Assembly: GCF_902381825.1 (NCBI RefSeq)
Contig: NZ_LR698973.1
Coordinates: 2,812,957 to 2,876,956, forward strand
DNA: 64,000 bases
Direction: 5' to 3'
Source: Pseudocoprococcus catus
Lineage (GTDB): Bacteria; Bacillota; Clostridia; Lachnospirales; Lachnospiraceae
In this document: positions 23,559 to 31,423 of the stretch, in pieces
Layout of the letters: the number at the start of each line of letters is the position of its first letter
Numbering within the stretch: the stretch's first letter is position 1
The notes under the pieces: model-generated
What the model saw: only the letters and a program-made list of their open reading frames with translations
Databases searched by the model: none
Told to the model about the DNA's origin: nothing
Translations under genes and position numbers: made by a program

Positions 23559-26500
23559 ATGTCCGAAGTAAAGAATAAGAAAAAGAAATCCAGTATGATT
23601 CAGGTCAGTATTGGTGTTCTGGCAGTTATTCTGGCTATTCTTATTATTATAATGATGGGAATTGTTTCTGATATTCAGGGAACGGCTCGTATTGTAAATT
23701 ATACTGGTTTAGTCCGTGGAGAGACACAGAGGATCATCAAGCTGGAGGTTGCCGGGGAACAGGACGATGCAATGATCCAGGAGGTAAGGTCTTTCATTGA
23801 TGGTCTGCGCAATGGAAATACGAAACTGAATCTGGTATATCTGAATGATACGGATTTTCAGAATAAAATGCAGGAACTGGACGAGGGATTTTCTGATCTG
23901 TATAAAGAAATCTGTTTGGGGCGGTCTGAAGGATATGAAAAAACAGATATTATATCCAGAAGTGAGGATTTCTTTGTAATCTGTGATGAAGCAACAGGTC
24001 TGGCCGAAAAATATTCACAGAAAAAAGCCACATCCTTATCATTGCTTGAAAAATATATCACAGCAGATATTGTTGTGTTGATGCTGCTGATCGGATATGA
24101 GTTTATAAAAGCAATACAGTATGCTGCAATGAACCGTCTGCTGCAGCGAAAAGTATATCTGGATGATGCGACAGGACTTCCAAACAAAAATAAATGTGAA
24201 GAATTACTGAGTGAGGAAGAAACGGATGCAGATACCGGTGTCTGCAGTTTTGACCTTAATAATCTCCGGCGTATTAATGACAGCAGAGGACATGAAGCCG
24301 GTGATGCCTATATCCGTAGATTTGCTATCTGCCTGCGGGCTTCCATACCAGCAGAGCAATTTGTGGGAAGAGCAGGTGGAGATGAGTTTCTTGTAGTTAC
24401 CCATGGACTGGACAGGGAACAGATGACACAGTGCCTTGAAAAGGTGCGCAGAGATATGGCAGAGGAATCCAGAGTGTATCCGGATACTCAGCTAAGCTAT
24501 GCGGTAGGTTTTGCACTGGCCTGTGATTTTCCCGGAAGTACAATGAGGGAGCTGTTTAACTGCGCAGACAAAAACATGTATATCAATAAGAATCATGTAA
24601 AAAGGGAAGAGGCTGCAGCAGAAAAGAATCAGGGATATCAGCTGTTAAAGCTGCTTAATCAGCACGGCAGTAATTTCTCAGACTGTCTGTATTGTGATGC
24701 CAGGATGGATACCTATCGGGCGATTCGTTCCAGTGAAAATTTTTTCCTGGCCTCTGATGGTGCATATTCCGGTGCAGTGGAACAGATCATAGAGGAACAG
24801 ATTGAAAAGTCCTGTCAGGCAGATATTCGCGAAGGGCTGCAGATTTCGGAACTTCAAAAGAAAATACATACGAAGAAAGATGTGCTGGAATATGAGTATA
24901 ATATCGGGAAACAGGAGGCATATAACCGCCTGACACTGATTCCTGTGGACTGGGATGAGGACAAAAGGCTGCATCATTTTCTCCTGGCATTTGAAACCAT
25001 CCGAAAGACTTCTGAAGGTCAGACAGGGGCAAAAGAGCAGCTGCAGCTTTATTATGAACAGCTGAAACAGTCTATCCTGGAAAATGACAGCTATGTGGAT
25101 GCGCTTCTGGAATTGTCAGATGTGATCTATACAGTAAATCTGACAAAGGATGTTCTGGAAAGAAGGATTGTACTGAATGGAAAAGAACAGAAGAGCCGGG
25201 AACTTTTTATGGATTATCCACTTCCATGTTCTTATCAGGATTACTGCTGGGAATATGAGAAAAAAATCACCCAGGAAACAATTGCCGGTTACTGTATGAC
25301 AGATAATTGTGAAAAGCTTCGTAAGAGGTTTGAGAACGGAGAAACAAATATGTCTGTGGAGTATTGTGCCCGCGAAGATGATGGAAGTATCCGTTGGGTA
25401 CAGAAAACAGTTCTTATGACCAGAATGGTGGTGTTTGATACAGAAATTCTTGCTGAGATCCCTATGATTTATGCAATCATTCTGTTGCAGGATACCACAC
25501 AGAGACATGAACGGGATGAGCAGGAACAGGCACGCCTTCAGGCTGCATTTAATGAAATGCGTGCCGAGAGCAGGGCGAAAACGAATTTCCTCAGCCGTAT
25601 GAGCCATGATATCAGGACACCTTTGAATGGTATTATTGGTCTGTTAAAGATTGATGAGACCCATTTTGAGGATAAAGCACTGATACGGGAAAATCATAAA
25701 AAGATGAAGATAGCAGCGGATTATTTACTTTCCCTTATTAATGATGTTCTGCAGATGAGCAAAATAGAGGAAGGTCATATTGTTTTGACTCATGAATATA
25801 TCTGTCTTAAAGATCTGGTCTATGAGATTGAGAGCATTATCACTCACAGGGCAGCAGATGAGGATATTCAGTGGATTTATGAGAAAAATAAGGAGGATAT
25901 TCCCTATCCTTATGTCTATGGAAGCTCACTGCATCTTCGCCAGATTTTTCTGAATATCTATGGAAACTGCATTAAGTATAACCGGCCGGGAGGAAAGATT
26001 ACCACGGTAATGGAGGTTGTAGATGTACATGATGGGATCTGTACATACAGATGGACAATTTCTGATACAGGTATAGGGATGAGTGCAGAGTTCCTGAGCC
26101 GCATTTTTGATCCGTTCTCACAGGAAAAAACAGATGCCCGTAGTGTTTATCAGGGAACTGGTCTGGGAATGGCGATTGCCAGGGGATTGATTGAGCAGAT
26201 GCATGGAAGTATTGAAGTGACAAGTCAGGTGGGAGTTGGATCTGTGTTTGTCATTACCATTCCTTTTGAGATTGCAGAGAAACAGAAAAAGGATGAGGAA
26301 ATTGCAGAGAAATATAATATTCGTGGATTGCATCTGTTGGCAGCCGAGGATAATGAGCTTAATGCTGAAATCATAGAAATGCTGCTGACAGATGACGGTG
26401 CGAAGGTTACAGTTGCAAAAAACGGCAGACAGGCGGTGGAGTATTTCGAAAGTAATCCTCCGGGAACCTTTGATGCCATATTGATGGATGTCCTGATGCC

Positions 26501-26705
26501 TGTTATGGATGGTATTGCAGCAACAAAAGCCATACGTGCTATGGACAGGGCGGATGCAAAAACAATTCCGATCATTGCAATGACTGCAAATGCATTTGAG
26601 GAAGATGCAAAAAGATGTCTCGCAGCCGGCATGACCGCACATCTGGCAAAACCATTCCAGATAGAAGATGTGGAAAAGGCCATTGTGGAGTGCTGTGGAA
26701 AGTAA
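23559..26705 (+). CDS. GGDEF-histidine kinase-receiver hybrid signalling protein
   Basis: From ATG 23559, right after GGGGGAGG, the protein has 1048 residues. Two membrane helices (about 15-40 and 170-188) bracket an extracytoplasmic helical sensor. A GGDEF domain with intact AGGDEF near residue 272 follows, then a spacer with PAS-like features, a HisKA domain with His683 in MSHDIRTPLNG, an HATPase domain (GTGLGMAIARGLIEQM) and a receiver domain with phospho-acceptor Asp977 (ILMDVLMPVMDG). It could both make cyclic di-GMP and run an internal phosphorelay. A downstream regulator is not adjacent. The upstream PAP2 remnant is in frame, but no stop separates them. Confidence 0.9.
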   Translation: MSEVKNKKKKSSMIQVSIGVLAVILAILIIIMMGIVSDIQGTARIVNYTGLVRGETQRIIKLEVAGEQDDAMIQEVRSFIDGLRNGNTKLNLVYLNDTDFQNKMQELDEGFSDLYKEICLGRSEGYEKTDIISRSEDFFVICDEATGLAEKYSQKKATSLSLLEKYITADIVVLMLLIGYEFIKAIQYAAMNRLLQRKVYLDDATGLPNKNKCEELLSEEETDADTGVCSFDLNNLRRINDSRGHEAGDAYIRRFAICLRASIPAEQFVGRAGGDEFLVVTHGLDREQMTQCLEKVRRDMAEESRVYPDTQLSYAVGFALACDFPGSTMRELFNCADKNMYINKNHVKREEAAAEKNQGYQLLKLLNQHGSNFSDCLYCDARMDTYRAIRSSENFFLASDGAYSGAVEQIIEEQIEKSCQADIREGLQISELQKKIHTKKDVLEYEYNIGKQEAYNRLTLIPVDWDEDKRLHHFLLAFETIRKTSEGQTGAKEQLQLYYEQLKQSILENDSYVDALLELSDVIYTVNLTKDVLERRIVLNGKEQKSRELFMDYPLPCSYQDYCWEYEKKITQETIAGYCMTDNCEKLRKRFENGETNMSVEYCAREDDGSIRWVQKTVLMTRMVVFDTEILAEIPMIYAIILLQDTTQRHERDEQEQARLQAAFNEMRAESRAKTNFLSRMSHDIRTPLNGIIGLLKIDETHFEDKALIRENHKKMKIAADYLLSLINDVLQMSKIEEGHIVLTHEYICLKDLVYEIESIITHRAADEDIQWIYEKNKEDIPYPYVYGSSLHLRQIFLNIYGNCIKYNRPGGKITTVMEVVDVHDGICTYRWTISDTGIGMSAEFLSRIFDPFSQEKTDARSVYQGTGLGMAIARGLIEQMHGSIEVTSQVGVGSVFVITIPFEIAEKQKKDEEIAEKYNIRGLHLLAAEDNELNAEIIEMLLTDDGAKVTVAKNGRQAVEYFESNPPGTFDAILMDVLMPVMDGIAATKAIRAMDRADAKTIPIIAMTANAFEEDAKRCLAAGMTAHLAKPFQIEDVEKAIVECCGK

Positions 26706-26789
26706 TGCCATCTGCAAGATCTGTTGCCATCAGTAAATTATCAGAAGCAGCTAGTAAGTTAACTTTTGTTCCAATAAAAATAAAAAAAA

Positions 26790-26831
26790 CAATAGTTTTG
26801 GGACTGCAATCCAAAAACTATTGATTTTTTT
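26790..26831 (+). terminator. Terminator of the hybrid kinase gene
   Basis: CAATAGTTTTGG pairs with CCAAAAACTATTG, followed by ATTTTTTT. It lies 85 bp after the stop codon. Confidence 0.85.
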
Positions 26832-27099
26832 GCTGCTTTTGGAAATTTATCGCAATTATTTAAAAGAGCATGGGATTGAGGAAGAACAGATTATTTCTAT
26901 TAATTTTGAAGATCTTGATTATGAAGAACTGACAGATTATAGGAAATTATATAAATATTTAAGAGAATTAAGGCCATTACAGGCGATACGAGATCATTAT
27001 CCAAAGATTATCTTAACAATGGATGAAGAACCAGAAGAACAATATGAGGGAATTCGACGTATTAATGCCAGAGACTGGTTATTGGGGATTGTAGACTGA
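26830..27099 (+). pseudogene. AAA_14-type ATPase with N-terminal loss and internal deletion
   Basis: The first 45 codons (LEIYRNYLKEHGIEEEQIIS and INFEDLDYEELTDYRKLYKY) match the region after the P-loop of AAA_14/DUF4143 ATPases. The last 40 (LRPLQAIRDHYPKIILTMDE and INARDWLLGIVD) match their extreme C-terminus. The roughly 250 residues normally between them, and the N-terminal P-loop, are missing, yet the reading frame is preserved. No start is present because the segment begins inside the terminator of the previous gene. Confidence 0.7.
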
Positions 27100-27144
27100 G
27101 CAATGTAAATTCATGGTAATAATATATAAAAACAGAAGATACAT

Positions 27145-27600
27145 TTGTTGATAGCAGTGAAAGTGCAAGATAAGTTGCAAAAATATGTTGTTCCTTTTTA
27201 TGCAGACAACAGAGCAGTAGACCAGACAGAGAAGAAACTGTATGGTCATCATGCAGCAAACTTGATGAAAACAGATATTAAGGAACTGGACAATGGTTAT
27301 GAACTTGAAATTGATCTTCCGGGCTTCAAGAAAGACGAGGTCAAAGCTGAACTGAACAATGGTTATCTGACCGTAAGTGCAGCAAAGGGACTTGATGAAG
27401 ACAAAGAAGATAAGAAGACAGGCAAGTATATCAGACGTGAACGTTATGCAGGCGCATGCCAGAGAAGCTATTATGTTGGTGAAGATGTCACAGAAGAGGA
27501 TATCAAGGCAACGTTTGAACATGGCATTTTGACATTGTTTGTTCCTAAGAAAGAAGTAAAACCTGCTGTTGAAGAGAAGAAATACATCTCTATCCAGTAA
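27145..27600 (+). CDS. Third Hsp20 copy lacking its native N-terminus, probably non-functional
   Basis: From about 27199 the frame matches the second hsp20 gene (14771-15229) almost residue for residue: DNRA, EKKLYGHHA, the whole alpha-crystallin domain and the tail EEKKYISIQ. The first 20 residues with the conserved DDFFGFPF are replaced by unrelated sequence. There is no ATG and no ribosome site; TTG codons at 27145-27148 are the nearest candidates. The terminator after it copies the layout after the second gene. It is best seen as the 3' end of a duplicated hsp20 locus whose promoter survives at 22520. Confidence 0.75.
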   Translation: MLIAVKVQDKLQKYVVPFYADNRAVDQTEKKLYGHHAANLMKTDIKELDNGYELEIDLPGFKKDEVKAELNNGYLTVSAAKGLDEDKEDKKTGKYIRRERYAGACQRSYYVGEDVTEEDIKATFEHGILTLFVPKKEVKPAVEEKKYISIQ

Positions 27601-27626
27601 AGAATAAAAAATCATAGCAGAAGGGT

Positions 27627-27660
27627 GAAAGGCTCCGGCTCATTTGAGTCGGAGCCTTTC
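27627..27660 (+). terminator. Terminator of third hsp20 copy
   Basis: GAAAGGCTCCGGCTC-ATTT-GAGTCGGAGCCTTTC is a 15-bp stem with one wobble. It uses the same ATTT loop as the terminator at 15279. Confidence 0.8.
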
Positions 27661-27698
27661 GTGCGTAGTGCGGCACCGAAAGCTATCAGCCCGGAGGG

Positions 27699-27850
27699 TT
27701 ATAAATCTTCCAGGCTGATGGTTTTTGGCTGTTCCATATGGAAAATCGTTATTTCATAAATGTGTGCAGTGTCACCTGATTGCATGGCATTTAAGATTGC
27801 CCGATGTTCGGCGCAGGTGTCTGTCATGCGGTCCTCATGGCGGAGGGACA
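27699..27850 (-). pseudogene. GntR/FCD regulator C-terminal fragment
   Basis: On the minus strand a frame reads EDRMTDTCAEHRAILNAMQS and ends FHMEQPKTISLEDL. EHRAILxAxxxGD is the signature of the last helices of FCD-domain GntR regulators. Only about 48 residues remain. It ends where the AEC transporter gene begins in the opposite direction, so the original may have been a divergent regulator-transporter pair. Confidence 0.6.
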
Positions 27851-27881
27851 ATTAAGTGAAAGAGAAAGGCAAGACAGAAAA

Positions 27882-28565
27882 ATGATAGTTGCAACGGTAT
27901 TTGGAAAGATTATTTCTATTTTTATTATTATGATTGTAGGCGTGATCTGTTGTAAGATGGGAATCATTGATGATTATACAAAACAGCGTTTATCCAGACT
28001 GAGTACACTGGTTGTGAATCCTATTTTGATTTTTACTTCCTTTCAGATGGAGTATGACAGTGAGTTGCTGAAAAAAATGGGCCTTCTTTTTGTGTTGGCC
28101 GTCATCAGTTATCTGATTTCCATTATGATTGGTCATTTCCTTTTGCATGAGAGAGAAGGGTATGATCTGTCAATTGAGAAGTTTGCAGTGACCTATGATA
28201 ACTGTGGATTTATAGGGGTTCCGCTTGGTTATGCGCTTTTTGGAAATATCGGTGTTATCTATGCAACCGTGTTCGTCGCTGTTTTTCATATTTTCTGCTG
28301 GACACATGGCATCATGCTGTTGGATAAAGGCGGTTTTCAGTTGAAGAAGCTGATTAATCCGTGCCTCATTGCGGTCATCGCAGGTATGGTATTCTTTATT
28401 TTTCAGATTCGTCTGCCGGAAAGTATTGATTTTGCAATGGGTGCCATGACGATTACGATGGCGATTATGTATGAGCGTGATGATCATTATGCGACAGAGT
28501 TTTTTACAGTGACAACGCTGCTTTCAATCCTGACAATGCCACTGTGTATGCTGATTGCCGGATAG
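27882..28565 (+). CDS. AEC-family (auxin efflux carrier-like) transporter, internally deleted
   Basis: From ATG 27882 the protein has 227 residues against about 310 for the family. The first five or six membrane helices are normal, including SRLSTLVVNPILIFTSF and the AEC motif DNCGFIGVPLG. After FFIFQIRLPESI the sequence jumps to AMGAMTITMAIMYERDDHYA, which belongs to the ninth helix region, so about 80 residues (two to three helices) are missing in frame. AEC proteins export organic acids such as malate. The shortened form is probably inactive. It is flanked by a GntR remnant. Confidence 0.75.
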   Translation: MIVATVFGKIISIFIIMIVGVICCKMGIIDDYTKQRLSRLSTLVVNPILIFTSFQMEYDSELLKKMGLLFVLAVISYLISIMIGHFLLHEREGYDLSIEKFAVTYDNCGFIGVPLGYALFGNIGVIYATVFVAVFHIFCWTHGIMLLDKGGFQLKKLINPCLIAVIAGMVFFIFQIRLPESIDFAMGAMTITMAIMYERDDHYATEFFTVTTLLSILTMPLCMLIAG

Positions 28566-28609
28566 GGCACTGCGCAGCAGTTTTACATGCGAATACGTCA
28601 CGATGAAGA

Positions 28610-29104
28610 TTAAACTAAATCATAGGCATTTCTTGGTGTGCCGTCGGCAACGTGGATAATTCCGCAGTAGCGGAAACCGTAACTGTCGATGGCATTTTGC
28701 ATTGGCTTGTTGTCAGCGTGGGTATCAATACGCAGACAGTCTATTTTGCTATGACAGAAATCAAAGCAGGCTCGGGCAATGCCTTTGACCTGACCGTTGG
28801 AGGCAATCCGGTGAATTGTGCCGTAAGGCTGATCGGAGTGCCAGGCACCATTTTCAATGACGGCATAATTCGGTTCTCTTCCTATAATGAAAGCAAAACC
28901 ACCCACAATTTTCTCCGGCGCATTATCCGGCGTACAGACATAATAATTGCCATTGGCAATGTCTTTCAGGATGTCTTCTGAAGCAGGATAATTGCCGTTC
29001 CATTGATGGGGATTGCCGTTGGCAGCCATAAATTTTCTGGCATAGGCGTAGAGGGGCATGATATTCTGGATATCTTCTTTACTGGCAAGTCTTATATGAA
29101 TCAT
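28610..29104 (-). CDS. GNAT-family N-acetyltransferase
   Basis: From ATG 29104 (after AAAGGAT) the protein has 164 residues. It begins IRLASKEDIQNIMPLYAYAR, a typical GNAT first strand and helix. The acetyl-CoA binding region is RIASNGQVKGIARACFDFC, and it ends with YGFRYCGIIHV. It transfers an acetyl group to an amine; the substrate is unknown. A longer frame upstream exists but lacks a ribosome site. It stands alone on the minus strand. Confidence 0.88.
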   Translation of the reverse strand: MIHIRLASKEDIQNIMPLYAYARKFMAANGNPHQWNGNYPASEDILKDIANGNYYVCTPDNAPEKIVGGFAFIIGREPNYAVIENGAWHSDQPYGTIHRIASNGQVKGIARACFDFCHSKIDCLRIDTHADNKPMQNAIDSYGFRYCGIIHVADGTPRNAYDLV

Positions 29105-29182
29105 TTTAATGTATCCTTTCTTCTGTAAATCAAAAACAACTATATAATAGGGATATTTTACCGGAAATGTCAATTACATTTT

Positions 29183-29326
29183 GTAACTGTTCAGAGCCAA
29201 GCGGATTTATGTTCAAAAGTGCGAAGCATGCTTGCATGAATGAACACTCTTGAACATAAATCCATTTGGCGGATACGCCACATCGACAAAATGCGAAGCA
29301 TTTGGAGGTTAGCTCTGAACAGTTAC
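29183..29326. repeat. MITE-like palindromic repeat, copy 1
   Basis: Perfect 15-bp terminal inverted repeats GTAACTGTTCAGAGC (29183-29197) and GCTCTGAACAGTTAC (29312-29326) enclose further pairing (GGATTTATGTTCAA with TTGAACATAAATCC). Copy 2 is at 38278-38378. This copy carries about 40 extra bases near its right end. It codes for nothing. Confidence 0.85.
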
Positions 29327-29443
29327 TATATTTTTAAAAATAGAAAGTTAAAAAATGAGTTGTGAAGAACACAAGTTATCTTCTTGCACCATGATACAAA
29401 AAAGGATATACTCATAATATCATGATAAAGGGGGATGCAAAGA

Positions 29444-31048
29444 ATGGGACAGTTTTTGAACAGCAAAGAACCATATGACAGATTCAAATCCGTTATGAAC
29501 GGAATATATTTTGTTGATAAATCAGACATACTTGAAGAATTAATTCCTGCATTGCAACAGGAACAAAGATTTTTTTGTATTACCCGTCCAAGACGTTTTG
29601 GAAAAACCGTAATGGCCAATATGATAGCAGCTTTTTTTGAGGATACAGGAGATGAATCGCTGTTTGAACATCTTCATATTTCGCAATACGATTTGTATGA
29701 AGCGCAAGTCGGCAAACATGATGTGATTTATATTGATTTTAGTGAGATGCCGAGAGAGTGTTGTACTTATCATGAATATATTGCCAGGATTCAGGATGGC
29801 TTAATTCGGGATATCAAAGAAGCTTATCAGGAAATGAATATTGACGAAGATATCGCAGTTTGGGATTTGTTGTCACAGGTTTTTAACAGAACCGGCCATA
29901 AATTCATTTTTGTTATGGATGAATGGGATGCAGTTTTTCATATGTCTTTTATTACGCAGAAAGACAGAGAAAATTATTTGCTTTTTCTGAAGCTTTTGTT
30001 GAAGGGACAGAGTTATGTGGAACTGGCCTACATGACAGGGGTGCTTCCGATTGCAAAATATTCCGATGGTTCTGAATTGAATATGTTTTTAGAGTATAAT
30101 ATGGCAACACGAATTCGATTTAGTGAATATTTTGGATTTTCAGATGAAGAAGTCGATATGATTTATAAGCGATATCTGAAAAATACAAAAAAACCGCAGA
30201 TTAGTCGTGAAAATCTTAGAGAATGGTATGATGGTTATCATACGGCTGCGGGGGAACGGTTGTATAATCCACGTTCGGTTGTATGTGCATTGACAGACAA
30301 TCAGTTATCTAATTATTGGGTAAGCTCAGGAAGATATGATTCAATTTTTACTTATCTGCAATATAATGTTGATCAGATACAGAATGATTTGACATTGATG
30401 TTTGCAGGAGAAAAAATACCGTCAGGGATACAGGAGTATGCTGCGACAGCGCAGGAACTGAAGACAAAAGAAGAAATTTATTCCGCAATGGTTGTATATG
30501 GCCTTTTGACCTATGAAAATGGCAGAGTGTTTATTCCGAATAAAGAGTTAATGGGAAGTTATGCCGCAATGATGAAGAAAGAAAAATCATTAGGATATAT
30601 TTATCGATTGGCCAACTTATCTGAGCAGATGCTGCAGGCAACACTTGCAGGAGATACAGGGACAATGACGCAGATCATTCAATATGCACATAATACAGAA
30701 GTCCCGATTTTGTCGTACAACAATGAAACAGAACTTTCCGCAATTGTTAATCTGGTTTACTTGTCAGCCAGGGATCGGTACCGAGTGGAGCGTGAAGATC
30801 GAGCCGGAAAGGGATATGTGGATTTTATTTTTTATCCATTGAGAGCGGATCAGGATGGTATTATTTTGGAGCTAAAAGTGAATCAAACGCCGGATGATGC
30901 GATCGCGCAGATAAAAGAAAGAGAATATGCTTTGCGTTTTAAGGGAAAACTGGCTGAGAAAACAGTGCACACAGGGCGTATTTTGGCAGTTGGTATCGGG
31001 TATAATAAAGTGACAAAAGAGCACGCCTGCAAAGTGGAAGAGTTATAG
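29444..31048 (+). CDS. AAA-ATPase-like protein with C-terminal PD-(D/E)XK nuclease domain
   Basis: From ATG 29444 the protein has 534 residues. It starts with the AAA-ATPase_like domain: YFVDKSDILEELI, then the P-loop variant ITRPRRFGKTVM near residue 48, and a Walker B-like FIFVMDEWDAVF near 160. The C-terminal domain (about 420-534) has GYVDFIFYPL and GIILELKVN, the D...ExK core of PDDEXK_9 nucleases. These proteins are abundant in gut anaerobes and are suspected to be selfish or defence-related, but the function is not established. An AAGGGGGA ribosome site supports this start. Confidence 0.85.
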   Translation: MGQFLNSKEPYDRFKSVMNGIYFVDKSDILEELIPALQQEQRFFCITRPRRFGKTVMANMIAAFFEDTGDESLFEHLHISQYDLYEAQVGKHDVIYIDFSEMPRECCTYHEYIARIQDGLIRDIKEAYQEMNIDEDIAVWDLLSQVFNRTGHKFIFVMDEWDAVFHMSFITQKDRENYLLFLKLLLKGQSYVELAYMTGVLPIAKYSDGSELNMFLEYNMATRIRFSEYFGFSDEEVDMIYKRYLKNTKKPQISRENLREWYDGYHTAAGERLYNPRSVVCALTDNQLSNYWVSSGRYDSIFTYLQYNVDQIQNDLTLMFAGEKIPSGIQEYAATAQELKTKEEIYSAMVVYGLLTYENGRVFIPNKELMGSYAAMMKKEKSLGYIYRLANLSEQMLQATLAGDTGTMTQIIQYAHNTEVPILSYNNETELSAIVNLVYLSARDRYRVEREDRAGKGYVDFIFYPLRADQDGIILELKVNQTPDDAIAQIKEREYALRFKGKLAEKTVHTGRILAVGIGYNKVTKEHACKVEEL

Positions 31049-31230
31049 GTATTTGATCCTATTGAAATTTTAATTTGCGCGAGTGATTACAAACGAGTAG
31101 CAAGTAAGCGTAAATCCAGTTTACCAGCTGCTCGTTTTCTTTTGTTAAAAATAATAGTGTCATGAAAAAGTGTGTAGCCTGTCTGCGTGAGTCCGGCTTA
31201 TTTGACGGAGTACACATTTTTCTATAAAAA

Positions 31231-31257
31231 TTAGCACTCAAGGGTTGACAGTGCTAA
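31231..31257. promoter_or_regulatory. CIRCE element upstream of clpB
   Basis: TTAGCACTC (31231-31239), nine bases, CAGTGCTAA (31249-31257). It has the same single departure from consensus in the right arm as the hsp20 CIRCE. Confidence 0.95.
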
Positions 31258-31273
31258 CAATAAGTGTTATATT
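31245..31273 (+). promoter_or_regulatory. clpB promoter
   Basis: TTGACA (31245-31250) and TATATT (31268-31273) have a 17-bp spacer. The -35 box lies inside CIRCE, as in the hsp20 promoter. The two promoters share CAGTGCTAA and TTATATTACATATAGAACAA. Confidence 0.9.
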
Positions 31274-31326
31274 ACATATAGAACAAAAGAGGAGGGAAGG
31301 ACTTAAAGCAGGAATGAAGAAAACTG

Positions 31327-31355
31327 ACACGGCATTCATTACAATGTCGTGTTTT
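31327..31355 (+). promoter_or_regulatory. Hairpin in the clpB leader
   Basis: ACACGGCATT and AATGTCGTGT form a 10-bp stem with one wobble, followed by TTTTATATAG. It sits about 45 nt after the transcription start and 70 nt before clpB, so it could attenuate transcription. Confidence 0.4.
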
Positions 31356-31423
31356 ATATAGATTACTTTTAGAGATGCGAACAATATTGAATTGAGTACA
31401 TTGTTTCCAAAGGAGGCATGAAT

